This document shows positions 9,146 through 18,510 of a DNA stretch of 64,000 nt, one piece after another. Within the stretch, counting starts at the first letter, position 1, and every line of letters begins with the position of its first letter. The translations under genes and the position numbers were made by a program. The stretch comes from Sinorhizobium sp. A49 (GTDB taxonomy: Bacteria; Pseudomonadota; Alphaproteobacteria; Rhizobiales; Rhizobiaceae), in NCBI RefSeq assembly GCF_002002725.1, contig NZ_MUNW01000049.1:1-64000 (forward strand). The letters are read 5' to 3'. The notes beneath the pieces are model-generated. The model had not been told where the DNA came from. It worked only from the letters and a program-made list of their open reading frames with translations, and searched no databases.

Positions 9146-10921
9146 TCAGGCGTGCTGCTGCGGCCGCATGTCCGAGCGCTCGATGCCGGCGACCTGCACC
9201 GGTTTCTTCATCGCGTCGCGGCGGAAGGGTTCGCCGAGCTCCTGGTTGAGGATGACCTCGACGAAAGTGGTCACGCCCTTTGCCTGATCCTGCAGCGCCT
9301 GCTCCAGGGCAGCCGTCAGGTCGGCCTGCGTGTCGACCGTCACGCCCTTGAGGCCGCAGCCGTCGGCTACCTTGGCGTAGCTGAGGTTGGCGTTGAGTTC
9401 GGTGCCGACAAAGTTGTTGTCGTACCAGAGCGTCGTGTTGCGCTTCTCGGCTCCCCACTGGAAGTTGCGGAAGATCACCATGGTGATCGGCGGCCAGCCG
9501 GCGCGGCCGATGGAGGTCATCTCGTTCATCGAGATACCGAAAGCGCCATCGCCGGCAAAGCCAACCACCGGCACGTCAGGGCAACCGATCTTGGCGCCGA
9601 CGATCGACGGGAAGCCGTAGCCGCAGGGGCCGAACATGCCGGGAGCCAGGTACTTCCGGCCTTGCTCGAAGCTCGGATAGGCGTTGCCGATGGCGCAGTT
9701 GTTGCCGATGTCGGTCGAGATGATGGCATCCTTGGGCAGTGCAGCCTGGATCGCACGCCATGCCTGGCGTGGCGACATGCGGTCGGATTCCCGCCGGCGG
9801 GCCGAGGCATTCCATTCGGTGCCCGGATCGTCGTCCTCGTGGTCCATCGACGAGAGCTGCTGCAGCCAGGCGGAGCGCGTCGTGTGGATCAGTGCCTTGC
9901 GTTCCTCGCGACCGGCATCGCCGGCCGAAGGGGAGAGCTGATCAAGGATCTGGCTTGCGACCTGTTTGGCGTCGCCGCAGATGCCGACCGTCACCTTCTT
10001 CGTCAGGCCGATACGGTCGGAGTTGATGTCGACCTGGATGATCGCGGCGTTCTTCGGCCAGTAGTCGATGCCATAGCCGGGCAACGTCGAGAACGGGTTG
10101 AGGCGGGTGCCGAGCGCCAGCACCACGTCGGCCTTGGCGATCAGTTCCATGGCAGCCTTGGAGCCGTTGTAGCCGAGCGGGCCTGCCGCCAGGCGGTGGC
10201 CGCCGGGGAAGGCATCATTGTGCTGATATCCGCAGCAGACTGGGGCGTCGAGACGCTCGGCAAGTGCGATGGATTCGCCGATCGCACCGCCGATGACCAC
10301 GCCGGCGCCGTTGAGGATGACCGGGAATTTCGCCTCGGACAGCAATCTTGCGGCTTCCGAGATCGCCTGTTTGCCGCCGGAGGGGCGCTCCAGCCGAACG
10401 ATGCTCGGCAGTTCGACGTCGATCACCTGCGTCCAGTAATCGCGCGGGATGTTGATCTGCGCCGGGGCGCAGCCGCGCCAGGCTTTCTCGATAACCCGGT
10501 TGAGCACTTCGGGAACGCGGCTCGCGTCGCGCACTTCTTCCTGGTAGCAGACCATTTCCTCGAACAGCGCCATCTGGTCGACTTCCTGGAAGCCGCCCTG
10601 GCCGATCGTCTTGTTGGCCGCCTGCGGCGTGACCAGAAGCATCGGGGTGTGGTTCCAGTAGGCGGTCTTGACCGCGGTCACGAAACCCGTCACGCCGGGG
10701 CCGTTCTGGGCGATCGCCATCGACATGTTGCCGGTGACGCGGGTGTAGCCGTCGGCGATAAGGGCGGCATTGGTCTCATGGGCGCAGTCCCAGAAAGTAA
10801 TGCCGGCTTTCGGGAAGAGGTCGGAGACCGGCATCATCGCCGAGCCGATGATACCGAAGGCGTGTTCGATGCCGTGCATCTGGAGGACTTTGATGAAAGC
10901 CTCTTCGGTCGTCATTTTCAT
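9146..10921 (-). CDS. xsc: Sulfoacetaldehyde acetyltransferase
   Basis: 591 residues, a thiamine-diphosphate enzyme of the acetolactate-synthase fold. The N-terminal pyrimidine domain shows AHETNAALIADGYTRVTG, and the C-terminal pyrophosphate domain has GFAGDGAFGISMNEM and FRNFQWGAEKRN, both typical of Xsc. It cleaves sulfoacetaldehyde with phosphate into acetyl phosphate and sulfite, the committed desulfonation step of taurine breakdown. AAGGAAA lies 9 bases before the ATG at 10921. It sits in the tau operon after tauXY and before the exporter and pta. Confidence 0.95.
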   Translation of the reverse strand: MKMTTEEAFIKVLQMHGIEHAFGIIGSAMMPVSDLFPKAGITFWDCAHETNAALIADGYTRVTGNMSMAIAQNGPGVTGFVTAVKTAYWNHTPMLLVTPQAANKTIGQGGFQEVDQMALFEEMVCYQEEVRDASRVPEVLNRVIEKAWRGCAPAQINIPRDYWTQVIDVELPSIVRLERPSGGKQAISEAARLLSEAKFPVILNGAGVVIGGAIGESIALAERLDAPVCCGYQHNDAFPGGHRLAAGPLGYNGSKAAMELIAKADVVLALGTRLNPFSTLPGYGIDYWPKNAAIIQVDINSDRIGLTKKVTVGICGDAKQVASQILDQLSPSAGDAGREERKALIHTTRSAWLQQLSSMDHEDDDPGTEWNASARRRESDRMSPRQAWRAIQAALPKDAIISTDIGNNCAIGNAYPSFEQGRKYLAPGMFGPCGYGFPSIVGAKIGCPDVPVVGFAGDGAFGISMNEMTSIGRAGWPPITMVIFRNFQWGAEKRNTTLWYDNNFVGTELNANLSYAKVADGCGLKGVTVDTQADLTAALEQALQDQAKGVTTFVEVILNQELGEPFRRDAMKKPVQVAGIERSDMRPQQHA

Positions 10922-10964
10922 TGTCAGTTTCCTTTCATGTTGGGTTTTGGGGCCGACCGAGCGG

Positions 10965-12362
10965 CTAGAGGATTTCGTCCCTGAGGTAGTACCAGCGGTA
11001 CATCCCCCACTGGCCGATGCGCCGGAATGGCGTCAGCAGCCCATGGCTGGGGAGAGGGGAGGTGAAGATCGGCAGGTCGAGGGCGCCGCCCTTACCGGCA
11101 ACCATCTGCGCCATGCGCCGTCCGGCCTGGGCCGAATACATGACGCCGTTGCCGCCATAGCCCATGGCGTAGAACAGCGCCTGCTTCGGATCCGGGCGGA
11201 AGATGCGCGGCATCATGTCGTGACTGACATCAACCCAGCCCCACCATGAGTAATCGACCTTGATGCCTTTCAGCACCGGGAACTTGCGGTAGAGGCCTTC
11301 AAGCAGGCGATCGAGATGTTTGGGGTTGACCGCGTCCCTGCCGGTGATCGCGCTGCGGCTGCCGATCTGCACGCGTCCGTCGGGCAACAGCCGATAGTAA
11401 TGGCGCAGCGTGCGTGTGTCGGTGAGCGGAATATGTGTCTTGAAGTTCAGCGCCGATCGCTCTTCGTCGGTGAGCACGCGCGTGACGATCGAGTTGGAGA
11501 GGATCGGCATCAGACGATGCTTCGTCAGCGAATGCAGGCCGGGCGAGGTGTAGCCGGCAGTCGCGAAACACACCGCCCTTGCCCGCACGATGCCGCCGGG
11601 GGTGCGAAGGTGGAAGACGCCGCCTTTCTGATCGCAGTCGAGAACCGGGCTGGAGGTATGAACGCGGGCACCGAGCTTGCGCGCCAGGGTGAGATAGCCG
11701 AAGGCGAGCTTGGCCGCATGGATGCCCATGCCGTCGGGCTCGTAAAGGGCGCCCACCGCCTCGTTGTCACGAACGAAGTCGCGATGAATTTCGTCGCGGC
11801 CGAGAATGCGCGTGCGGTAGCCGAAGACGTCGTTGAGGACGCGGGACTCCGCCTGAAGCGACGGCATCACCTTGTTGCGATGAGCAATGTAGAGATGGCC
11901 GCCGTCCTGCGGATCGCAGGCGATTTCCGGCGAGCGGATGAGATCGCGGAAGAGATCGAAGGCTTCGCTGATCTCGACGTGAACTTTCCTGGCGACGTCC
12001 ACGCCCCAGCGCTCGATCCACTGCGAGCGCTTGAGCCGGCCCGCCGAAATCTGCGCCTGGCCGCCGTTGCGGGTGCTGCAACCCCAGGCGACGCCGTTGG
12101 CTTCCAGCACCGTCGCCTTGATGCCGTGCTCTTTGGCCAAATGGATGGCGCAGGAGAGGCCTGTGTAGCCCGAGCCGACGATCGCGACGTCGACGTCGAT
12201 ATCCTTCAAAACGGGACCGTCGTCGACGGGGGGCGGTCCGGCCGTGGCGATCCAGTAGGTCGGCGCATAGTCCTTGCCCTCGCCGGGATTGGCGGCACGG
12301 TTGGGGTCGTATGCCGGGTCGAAGGGCTTGTTCGGCCGTGCTGTTCTGACAAGCTGTTCCAT
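10965..12362 (-). CDS. tauY: Taurine dehydrogenase large subunit, FAD-dependent (TauY-type)
   Basis: 465 residues from ATG 12362, which has CCAGGAAACC before it; an upstream in-frame ATG at 12410 lacks this. It is a DAO/DadA-type flavoprotein: the FAD-binding motif VAIVGSGYTGLSCAIHLA lies near residue 60 and the C-terminal FAD-closing segment is FYAMGYGGNGVMYSAQAG. Its place directly after a SnoaL-like small protein and before xsc matches the TauX-TauY taurine dehydrogenase arrangement known from Paracoccus and rhizobia. It would oxidatively deaminate taurine to sulfoacetaldehyde. No taurine:pyruvate aminotransferase is in the window, which supports this role. Confidence 0.78.
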   Translation of the reverse strand: MEQLVRTARPNKPFDPAYDPNRAANPGEGKDYAPTYWIATAGPPPVDDGPVLKDIDVDVAIVGSGYTGLSCAIHLAKEHGIKATVLEANGVAWGCSTRNGGQAQISAGRLKRSQWIERWGVDVARKVHVEISEAFDLFRDLIRSPEIACDPQDGGHLYIAHRNKVMPSLQAESRVLNDVFGYRTRILGRDEIHRDFVRDNEAVGALYEPDGMGIHAAKLAFGYLTLARKLGARVHTSSPVLDCDQKGGVFHLRTPGGIVRARAVCFATAGYTSPGLHSLTKHRLMPILSNSIVTRVLTDEERSALNFKTHIPLTDTRTLRHYYRLLPDGRVQIGSRSAITGRDAVNPKHLDRLLEGLYRKFPVLKGIKVDYSWWGWVDVSHDMMPRIFRPDPKQALFYAMGYGGNGVMYSAQAGRRMAQMVAGKGGALDLPIFTSPLPSHGLLTPFRRIGQWGMYRWYYLRDEIL

Positions 12363-12387
12363 GTCGGTTTCCTGGCCTGGCTCGAGC

Positions 12388-12774
12388 TCAGTAGCGGAAG
12401 GGAGCCGCAATCAGCGGCCGGTTCTTGCGGAAGGCCTGCTTGCGGACGATCTTGCCGTCACGCAGCGTGAAAAGGTCGCAGCCCTCGGCCTCGATGCGGC
12501 TGCCGTCGGCGTTGGTGCCGGAAAAAGTCCATTCCGATACGGCCCGGTCGCCATGGACGAAGTGACCGTGATGCGCCCAATGGGCATCCGGCATCGTCTG
12601 CCACACGCCGCTGAATGCGGTGGCGATTTGCTCGGTGCCGTCGACACGTGTGCCGTGCGCTTCGCTGCCTGCAACCGTGTTGAAAACGCAGTCGTCAGCG
12701 AAAAAGGACATGACGCCGTCGATGTCGTGCCGGTTGAAGGCGTCGAAAAGGTTGGAGAGGTCGGTCGGTGTCAT
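12388..12774 (-). CDS. tauX: Taurine dehydrogenase small subunit, NTF2/SnoaL-like (TauX-type)
   Basis: 128 residues with a SnoaL/NTF2 fold pattern: DLSNLFDAFNRHDIDGVMSFF, then the typical tryptophan-rich sheet and GCDLFTLRDGKIVRKQAF. Proteins of this type are annotated as the taurine dehydrogenase small subunit when next to tauY. The enzyme is expected to pass electrons to the respiratory chain. AGGAAAAA precedes the ATG by about 10 bases. The subunit assignment rests on gene order; on sequence alone it is only a SnoaL-like protein. Confidence 0.72.
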   Translation of the reverse strand: MTPTDLSNLFDAFNRHDIDGVMSFFADDCVFNTVAGSEAHGTRVDGTEQIATAFSGVWQTMPDAHWAHHGHFVHGDRAVSEWTFSGTNADGSRIEAEGCDLFTLRDGKIVRKQAFRKNRPLIAAPFRY

Positions 12775-12881
12775 GGCTTGTTTTTCCTAAGCGTTGCAGG
12801 CGATGTTTTCGGGCATGGCTTCGCCGTTGCCGGATGAGCCGGCCGGATCGGCTTTATGAGTCTGGTGAGGTGGCCCTTAGG

Positions 12882-12903
12882 GCCGAGCGGTTATCCGCTC
12901 GGC
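12882..12903 (-). terminator. Intercistronic hairpin between tauC and tauX
   Basis: Perfect 9-base arms (GCCGAGCGG at 12882-12890, CCGCTCGGC at 12895-12903) around TTAT, located 29 bases after the tauC stop. No T-tract follows. It probably partly uncouples transporter from catabolic gene expression or protects the transporter mRNA end. Confidence 0.6.
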
Positions 12904-12931
12904 GGTTGTTGCCCTATCGAACGGGGCATCG

Positions 12932-13759
12932 TCACACCTTGCCCTTCCAGGGAATGAGCGCCTTTTCGAGGTGGCGGATCAAGAGATCGAAGGCGAAGGC
13001 GAAGACGCCGATGACGATGATGCCCATGATCACGGTATCGCTGGCGAGGAACTCGGCGGCGTTCAAGACCATGAAGCCGAGGCCTCGGTGGGCTGCGACC
13101 ATTTCCGCCGCGACCAGCGTCGTCCAGCCGACGCCGATGCCGATGCGCATGCCGGTGAAGATCTCGGGCAGCGCCGCCTTCAGAATGACGTGGCTGATGA
13201 CCTGGCGGCGGCTGGCGCCCATCGCATAGGCCGCATGGATCTGCTCGATAGAGACGGAGCGGACACCGGCCCGGGCGGCAATCGCCATCGGCGCGAAGAT
13301 CGCGAGGAAGATCAGGAAGACTTTCGGAAACTCGCCAATGCCGAGCCAGATGATGATCAGCGGCAGGTAGGCGAGCGGCGGCAGCGGGCGGTAGAACTCG
13401 ATGATCGGGTCGAACAACCCGCGCATTACCCGGTTGACGCCCATGAGAATGCCGATCGGGACGGCGGTGACGAGGGCGAGCGCGAAGGCGCCGAGCACGC
13501 GACCGAGACTTGCCAGCGTATGCTGGGCGAGCGTCGAGTTGGAGACGCCCTCCGTCAAAGCGATCACGAACTTGTCCCAGACCGCGAGCGGCGATGGCAG
13601 GAAGAGCGGCTTCACCCATTGCATTTCGGTGATCAGCAGCCAGAGTGCGACGAGCGTCAGTGCGGTCAAGAGGCTGATATGCCCGCTCATGCCTTCGCCG
13701 GGTGCGCCGTAGATCCGGCCCGGCTTGACCGGCTTGGCCTTCGTCACGCGCTCAAGCAT
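12932..13759 (-). CDS. tauC: Taurine ABC transporter permease
   Basis: 275 residues from ATG 13759 ([15 protein letters not shown]). Upstream in-frame codons back to 13864 lie inside tauB and give a Ser/Thr-rich non-family leader. Six hydrophobic segments and the binding-protein-dependent permease EAA-like loop ([30 protein letters not shown]) identify the SsuC/TauC family. The start overlaps the end of tauB by 8 bases, so translation is coupled. It forms the membrane channel with TauB as ATPase and TauA as binding protein. Confidence 0.92.
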   Translation of the reverse strand: MLERVTKAKPVKPGRIYGAPGEGMSGHISLLTALTLVALWLLITEMQWVKPLFLPSPLAVWDKFVIALTEGVSNSTLAQHTLASLGRVLGAFALALVTAVPIGILMGVNRVMRGLFDPIIEFYRPLPPLAYLPLIIIWLGIGEFPKVFLIFLAIFAPMAIAARAGVRSVSIEQIHAAYAMGASRRQVISHVILKAALPEIFTGMRIGIGVGWTTLVAAEMVAAHRGLGFMVLNAAEFLASDTVIMGIIVIGVFAFAFDLLIRHLEKALIPWKGKV

Positions 13760-14564
13760 GGAGGAGCTCCGGGTTTCCGGACTGACGCTCGTCGCCGTAG
13801 ATGATGCTGAGGATCTGTTCACGCATGTCGATGAAGTCGCGACTGGATTTGATTGCACGGGCATTGCCTTCTTCCAGAAACCGTTTGTTGAAATCGAGTT
13901 CGTAGGTGTGGGTGATCCGTCCGGGGCGCGGCGACATCACGATCAGGCGCGAACCGAGGAACAACGCCTCCTCGACGCTGTGGGTGATGAAAAAGAACAT
14001 CTTGTTGGTCAGCTGCCAGACTTTGAGCAGCAGCTCCTGGATGGTCTCGCGGGTCAGCGCGTCGAGCGCTGCCATCGGTTCGTCCATCAACAGCATCGAC
14101 GGGTCGCAGCTTAGCGCCCTGGCAATGCCGACGCGCTGCTGCATGCCGCCGGACAGGTGGTAGATCATGTGCCGGTGAAAATCCTGCAGGCCGACGAGGG
14201 CGAGATTCTTGGCGGCCACCTCGTGGCGCGTCGCCTTGTCGACACCCCGCAGTTTCAGTCCGAATTCGGTGTTGTCGATGACGTTGAGCCAGGGCAGCAG
14301 CGCATGCTTCTGGAACACGACCCCGCGGTCGGCGCCGGGACCTGAGACGCGACGGCTTCCAAGCGTGATTTCGCCACCGCTCGGGGCCATGAAGCCCGCC
14401 ATCAGGTTGAGAAGCGTGGTCTTGCCGCAGCCCGAGGCGCCGAGCGCAACGACGAAATCGCCGCTCTTGATCTCGAGGTTGACGCCCTTGAGCGCGATGA
14501 CCGCCTCGTCCGTATAGAGACCAGGATAGGTCAGGCTCACATTGCTGACATTGAGAGTTTCCAT
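13752..14564 (-). CDS. tauB: Taurine ABC transporter ATP-binding protein
   Basis: 270 residues. Walker [10 protein letters not shown] at residues 42-50, ABC signature LSGGMQQR, Walker B LLMDEP, and the switch histidine in [12 protein letters not shown] are all intact. The Q-loop [12 protein letters not shown] matches the nitrate/sulfonate/taurine branch. It energises TauC. It lies between tauA and tauC with a short overlap to tauC. Confidence 0.94.
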   Translation of the reverse strand: METLNVSNVSLTYPGLYTDEAVIALKGVNLEIKSGDFVVALGASGCGKTTLLNLMAGFMAPSGGEITLGSRRVSGPGADRGVVFQKHALLPWLNVIDNTEFGLKLRGVDKATRHEVAAKNLALVGLQDFHRHMIYHLSGGMQQRVGIARALSCDPSMLLMDEPMAALDALTRETIQELLLKVWQLTNKMFFFITHSVEEALFLGSRLIVMSPRPGRITHTYELDFNKRFLEEGNARAIKSSRDFIDMREQILSIIYGDERQSGNPELLHA

Positions 14565-14608
14565 TGTGCAGGCCTTTCGAAAAACAGCTGTTGAGTGGCG
14601 TTTGCGGC

Positions 14609-14635
14609 GCTCCTGACCGACAGGCGGTCAGGAGC
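14609..14635 (-). terminator. Intercistronic hairpin after tauA
   Basis: Perfect 11-base arms (GCTCCTGACCG at 14609-14619, CGGTCAGGAGC at 14625-14635) with loop ACAGG, 10 bases after the tauA stop. Hairpins here usually keep the binding-protein mRNA more abundant than the rest of the operon. Confidence 0.7.
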
Positions 14636-14645
14636 TAAGCGTCGG

Positions 14646-15665
14646 CTACTTCGCAGCTTCTTTCGCGTAGGCGCTGTTGACGTAGGGCGCGTAGTCGTCG
14701 AGCGCCTTGTCGATCTGCTTCTGGTCGGTAAGGAATTTTGCGCTTTCCGTGAGCGCGCGAAGCGCGCCACCGCCGAGCCAGGTTTCGGACGCCTGTTCCT
14801 GCGCTGTCGGGAACGACAGGAGGTTCAAAGCCTCGACCGTGCCGGCGCCATCGCCGCCGATGAGCTTGACGATGTTCTGGACCGGTGCGGAATCTGCCGT
14901 CCAGCTTGCGCCGTTTGCCTTGTAGTCGGCATAGGATTCGGCCAGGACCTTGGTGAAGGCAGCCATGAACTTCGGGTTTTCGGCCGCCCATTTCTTGTCG
15001 ACCACGAGACCGTCGAAGGTCGGTACGCTTGCCGCGCCGATCGCCTCGGAATCGGAAATCACCTTGCCGGTCTTCAGAAGTTCCGACAGGGCCGGTGGCC
15101 AGACATAGGCGGCATCGATGTCGCCGCGTTGCCAGGCGGCCACGATCTGCGGTGGCTTCATGTTGAGGATGTTGACCTCGCGCGGATCGACCTTCCACAC
15201 CTGCTCGAGACCGACGAGCAGATGGAAATGCGACGTCGAGACGAAGGGAACGCCGACGGAGCGGCCGACCAGATCTTCCGGCTTCTCGATGCCGGAGCCT
15301 TCGCGGGCGACGAGCGCTTCCGACTTGCCGATGTTGTCGAGGATCCAGAACAGCTCGAGTTCGACGCCGCGCGTTGCCGCCGCCGTGGTGCCGGTGGAGC
15401 CGATGACGCCGATCGGCACGTTGCCGGACGCAAGCGCCGTCGAGATGTCGCCGCCGGAGCTGAACTGGCGCCAGTCGACGACGTAACCCGCCTCCTTGGC
15501 GGCGGCGTCGAAGCGGCCGTCGGCGATGGCCGCGATGAACGGGCCGACGATCTGCTGGTAGCCGATGATGACGTTGGTCTCGGCGCGGGCAAGGCTGGAG
15601 GTCAGGAGGCCGGCCGCAATCGCGGCTGCCCCCGCCATGGTTTTCAAGGCGTTGGAAGTGAACAT
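14646..15665 (-). CDS. tauA: Taurine ABC transporter substrate-binding protein
   Basis: 339 residues with a signal peptide (cleavage probably after SSLARA, about residue 28). The mature part begins ETNVIIGYQQIVGPF and continues with the NMT1/TauA pattern SSGGDISTALASGNVPIGVIGSTGTTAAATRGV. The protein is periplasmic and should capture taurine for TauBC. It is the first gene of the minus-strand tau operon, divergent from tauR. Confidence 0.93.
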   Translation of the reverse strand: MFTSNALKTMAGAAAIAAGLLTSSLARAETNVIIGYQQIVGPFIAAIADGRFDAAAKEAGYVVDWRQFSSGGDISTALASGNVPIGVIGSTGTTAAATRGVELELFWILDNIGKSEALVAREGSGIEKPEDLVGRSVGVPFVSTSHFHLLVGLEQVWKVDPREVNILNMKPPQIVAAWQRGDIDAAYVWPPALSELLKTGKVISDSEAIGAASVPTFDGLVVDKKWAAENPKFMAAFTKVLAESYADYKANGASWTADSAPVQNIVKLIGGDGAGTVEALNLLSFPTAQEQASETWLGGGALRALTESAKFLTDQKQIDKALDDYAPYVNSAYAKEAAK

Positions 15666-15737
15666 TTGTTTCCCTCTGGTTCCGACCCATTTTTAGGGTC
15701 TGTCGACTGTTATGCCGATCTCATTTTCGACCATAAG

Positions 15738-15794
15738 GGATAAAGCAGCTTTCCCGTTTGCTTTATAGCCAGATTGAAAGTTAGATAAGTCCAG
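15738..15794. promoter_or_regulatory. Candidate TauR operator region
   Basis: Read on the minus strand there are three similar elements: CTGGACTTATC (15794-15784), CTGGCTATAAA (15772-15762) and CTGCTTTATCC (15748-15738). Their spacing is 22-24 bases, about two helix turns. Rhodobacter TauR is reported, as I remember, to bind direct repeats close to CTGGACTTAA. An inverted repeat ATAAAGCA/TGCTTTAT (15740-15747, 15759-15766) overlaps. The region lies between divergent tauA and tauR. Confidence 0.55.
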
Positions 15795-15817
15795 TTTTGA
15801 TCGTCGAGGGGTCGGAC

Positions 15818-17290
15818 GTGGCGCGCATCTCTGTTCCGGAAACCGTGTTCTTTGTCGATCGGACGAGCCGCACCAGCTTGCAGGCCCAGATCCGCGAGAC
15901 GGTCGTTTCCGCCGTGCTATCGGGACGGCTTCCCCCGGGCGGCCAGCTGCCGTCGACCCGCAAGCTTGCGAGCTACCTCAACATTTCGCGCCTCACCGTC
16001 ACGCTCGCCTATCAGGAGTTGGCGACGCAAGGGTATCTTGAGGTGGCGGACCGCAGCAGTTTCCGGGTCGCCGACAAGCCGCCGTTCAATGTTCTCGGCG
16101 CGGATGTGGCCCCACCGGATGCGGAAGCCGTGGACTGGTCCTCCAAGCTGCGCTCGACCTTTCGTGTCGCCAAGCAGATGCGCAAGCCGCTCGATTGGCG
16201 GCGGTATCCGTACCCTTTTCTCTATGGCCAGATGGACCCGTCGCTGTTCGATCTCACCGCCTGGAGAGACTGCGCCCGGCGCGCGCTGGCGCGGGAAGAT
16301 TTCGAACTGATGGCCGGCGATTTCGCCGCGTCGGACGACGTGCAGCTGGTGAACTACATCTGTTCGCGCACGCTGCCTGGGCGTGGCATAAGGGCCAATC
16401 CTGATGAGATCCTGGTGACGGTGGGCGCGCAGAATGCGCTCTGGATCGTCATCCAGCTCTTGCTGCGGCGGGGCTCCCATGCCGTCTGTGAAAATCCCTG
16501 CCACCCGGATATGAGCGCCTCGCTGCGGCTGAGCGGCGCGAAGGTCACGGTGCTCGATGTCGATGACGGCGGGCTGCCGCCGGCGAACCTGCCTGAGCAG
16601 GTCGATGCCGTGTTCGTGACGCCGAGCCATCACTCCCCGACGGGAGCAACCATGCCGATGGATCGCCGCGTCGCGCTGCTCGATGCCGCCTCAAGCCGGG
16701 ACTTCGTCATCATTGAGGATGATTACGAGTTCGAGATGAGCTTTCTCGCCCCGCCGTCGCCGGCACTGAAGGCCTTCGACAGAAACGGGCGGGTCTTTTA
16801 CATCGGCAGTTTTTCGAAGTCGCTTTTCCCCGGCCTACGGCTCGGCTACCTCGTCGCACCAGCGCCGGTCATCCGGGAGGCGCGGGCGCTACGCGCGCTG
16901 ATGCTGCGCCATCCGCCGGGCCATCTTCAGCGCACGGCCGCCTATTTCCTGGCGCTCGGGCACTATGATGCCGTGCTTCACAGGATGCGGGAGGAATATC
17001 ACCTGCGCCATCGGGTGATGGCGGACGCGCTCAATGCCAATGGACTGAAGATCGCCGGATCGGCAGCCTTCGGCGGGACCTCGTTCTGGATCGAAGGGCC
17101 TGACGGTCTCGACGCGGACAGGTTGATGGCGGAACTGCGCGAAGACGGGGTCCTGATTGAGTCCGGGTCCCCGTTCTTTCCGGCCGAAGAGGAAAGCTGC
17201 CGCTTCTTCCGCATGGGGTACTCGTCGATTGGCAGAGACCGCATCGCCGAGGGCGTGAAGCTCACCGCGATGAGAATGGCGCAGTCCTGA
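15818..17290 (+). CDS. tauR: MocR/GntR-family taurine regulator
   Basis: 490 residues from GTG 15818, which has GAGGGG 7 bases upstream; the frame could open at TTG 15797, but that would overlap the operator. The N-terminal winged helix reads SLQAQIRETVVSAVLSGRLP then LPSTRKLASYLNISRLTVTLAY. The C-terminal aminotransferase-like domain has the PLP lysine in GSFSKSLFPGLRLGY. TauR activates taurine genes in response to taurine in Rhodobacter. Its divergent position next to tauA supports that role. Confidence 0.9.
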   Translation: MARISVPETVFFVDRTSRTSLQAQIRETVVSAVLSGRLPPGGQLPSTRKLASYLNISRLTVTLAYQELATQGYLEVADRSSFRVADKPPFNVLGADVAPPDAEAVDWSSKLRSTFRVAKQMRKPLDWRRYPYPFLYGQMDPSLFDLTAWRDCARRALAREDFELMAGDFAASDDVQLVNYICSRTLPGRGIRANPDEILVTVGAQNALWIVIQLLLRRGSHAVCENPCHPDMSASLRLSGAKVTVLDVDDGGLPPANLPEQVDAVFVTPSHHSPTGATMPMDRRVALLDAASSRDFVIIEDDYEFEMSFLAPPSPALKAFDRNGRVFYIGSFSKSLFPGLRLGYLVAPAPVIREARALRALMLRHPPGHLQRTAAYFLALGHYDAVLHRMREEYHLRHRVMADALNANGLKIAGSAAFGGTSFWIEGPDGLDADRLMAELREDGVLIESGSPFFPAEEESCRFFRMGYSSIGRDRIAEGVKLTAMRMAQS

Positions 17291-17356
17291 TCGGTGCTGC
17301 AGGCTTTCCCGCCGCTCTCGCGCTTCGGCAGCCCCTCACAACGCTTCGGGTGCCTG

Positions 17357-17548
17357 CTATCCGCTCGACAGCAGTGCCAGGATCTCGGCGCGATTGAGTT
17401 TCTTCCCGCTGGCGACGTCGAAAATCCGAAGCGCGATCCGGTTGGCGGGCGGGTCAGATTGGGTGCAGTTGTTCTGGGTGCACCACTCGGCCAGAGCCTC
17501 GCGCATCTCCATGATGTCGGTTGCTGGGGGATTGCGGGTGTTTGACAT
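17357..17548 (-). CDS. Small hypothetical protein (63 aa)
   Basis: MSNTRNPPATDIMEMREALAE opens a soluble 63-residue protein with two cysteines (WCTQNNC) and a tail KKLNRAEILALLSSG. GAGG lies 7 bases before the ATG. No family was recognised. It stands alone between tauR and the gntR gene, opposite in direction to tauR. Confidence 0.5.
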   Translation of the reverse strand: MSNTRNPPATDIMEMREALAEWCTQNNCTQSDPPANRIALRIFDVASGKKLNRAEILALLSSG

Positions 17549-17653
17549 GGCGGAACCTCATTTTCGGCTTGAGCTTAGGTTCTGCACCACTCCGTCACAA
17601 CTCTGAGAAATCAGGGGGATCCGATCGTTTTACCCATCAGAAAACACGGGGCG

Positions 17654-18439
17654 TCATGCCTGACGCGCAGCGCTTTCTGCTGGGGCGGTATCGCCCGTCT
17701 GGCGGATATGCGCCTCGATCAGGCGTTTGAGATCGGCGACATCGCGGGCTTCGAGCGCATCGACCATCATGTGGTGCTCGCGTGCCGAGCGTTCGACGCG
17801 GGCCCGTGTGCGCCACTGCGAGACCGGTGCCGACGAGGTGCGCTGGCGGATTTCGGAAACGAGATCCACAAGCTCGTTGTTACCCGACAGAAGCAGCAGT
17901 TCGCGATGGAAGGCGAGGTTTGCCTCGTAGTGCTCCAGCACCGTGCCCACCATCGTCATCCGGTCGAAGTGGCTGGCGAGTTCTCGCAGTCTGGCGATAC
18001 TTTCGGGTGTCGCCCTTTCCACCATCAGGTCCGCCACCGCAGTTTCCAGGATGACGCGTATGTCGCTGACTTCCTGCGCGCGCCGCCCGTCCGGCTGGTA
18101 GACGTGGTAGCCGCGGTTGGGCACGTGTTCGACCAGGCGCTTCTGTGACAGCCGGTCAAGTGCGCGGCGAACCTCCGGCCGGGTGCACGCATAGCGCTTT
18201 TCGAGATCGATCTGCTTGAGCCAGGTCCCGGCCGGTAGCACTCCGGTCAAAATATCTTCGAGGACGAGATCCGTCACGTCCCGTTCATTGGCAGCAGTCT
18301 CGGTCGCATCGTGCATTTCGGTCATCGACATTCCTGTTTGCTCCATAGCCGGCACGCTTCGTGGGCGCGCCTCGGTCGCATTCGCGATCATCATTTCTTG
18401 CGCCTGCGACCGATACCGAAAATATCCATCGCCGCCCAT
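17654..18439 (-). CDS. GntR family regulator (FadR/FCD subfamily)
   Basis: Up to 261 residues; the true start may be one of several internal ATGs, since the N-terminal 40 residues are not family-like. The winged helix is VTDLVLEDILTGVLPAGTWLKQIDLEKRYACTR... with REV replaced by PEVRRALDRL. The FCD ligand domain follows, with ANLAFHRELLLLSGNNELVDL and a metal-ligand-type HHMMVDALEARD. It is divergent from the M20 hydrolase/ABC operon and is the likely local regulator; a perfect palindrome lies between them. Confidence 0.85.
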   Translation of the reverse strand: MGGDGYFRYRSQAQEMMIANATEARPRSVPAMEQTGMSMTEMHDATETAANERDVTDLVLEDILTGVLPAGTWLKQIDLEKRYACTRPEVRRALDRLSQKRLVEHVPNRGYHVYQPDGRRAQEVSDIRVILETAVADLMVERATPESIARLRELASHFDRMTMVGTVLEHYEANLAFHRELLLLSGNNELVDLVSEIRQRTSSAPVSQWRTRARVERSAREHHMMVDALEARDVADLKRLIEAHIRQTGDTAPAESAARQA

Positions 18440-18462
18440 TGCGCAAATTATTTTTGTATCCT

Positions 18463-18478
18463 AAATTGGCGCCAATTT
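18463..18478. promoter_or_regulatory. Palindromic operator candidate for the GntR regulator
   Basis: AAATTGGCGCCAATTT is a perfect 16-base palindrome lying 33 bases before the M20 hydrolase start and 24 bases before the gntR gene. Position and symmetry fit a dimeric repressor site controlling both directions. Confidence 0.55.
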
Positions 18479-18510
18479 TGGTAACTATCTCATGTGGGAC
18501 GCTAAACGCA

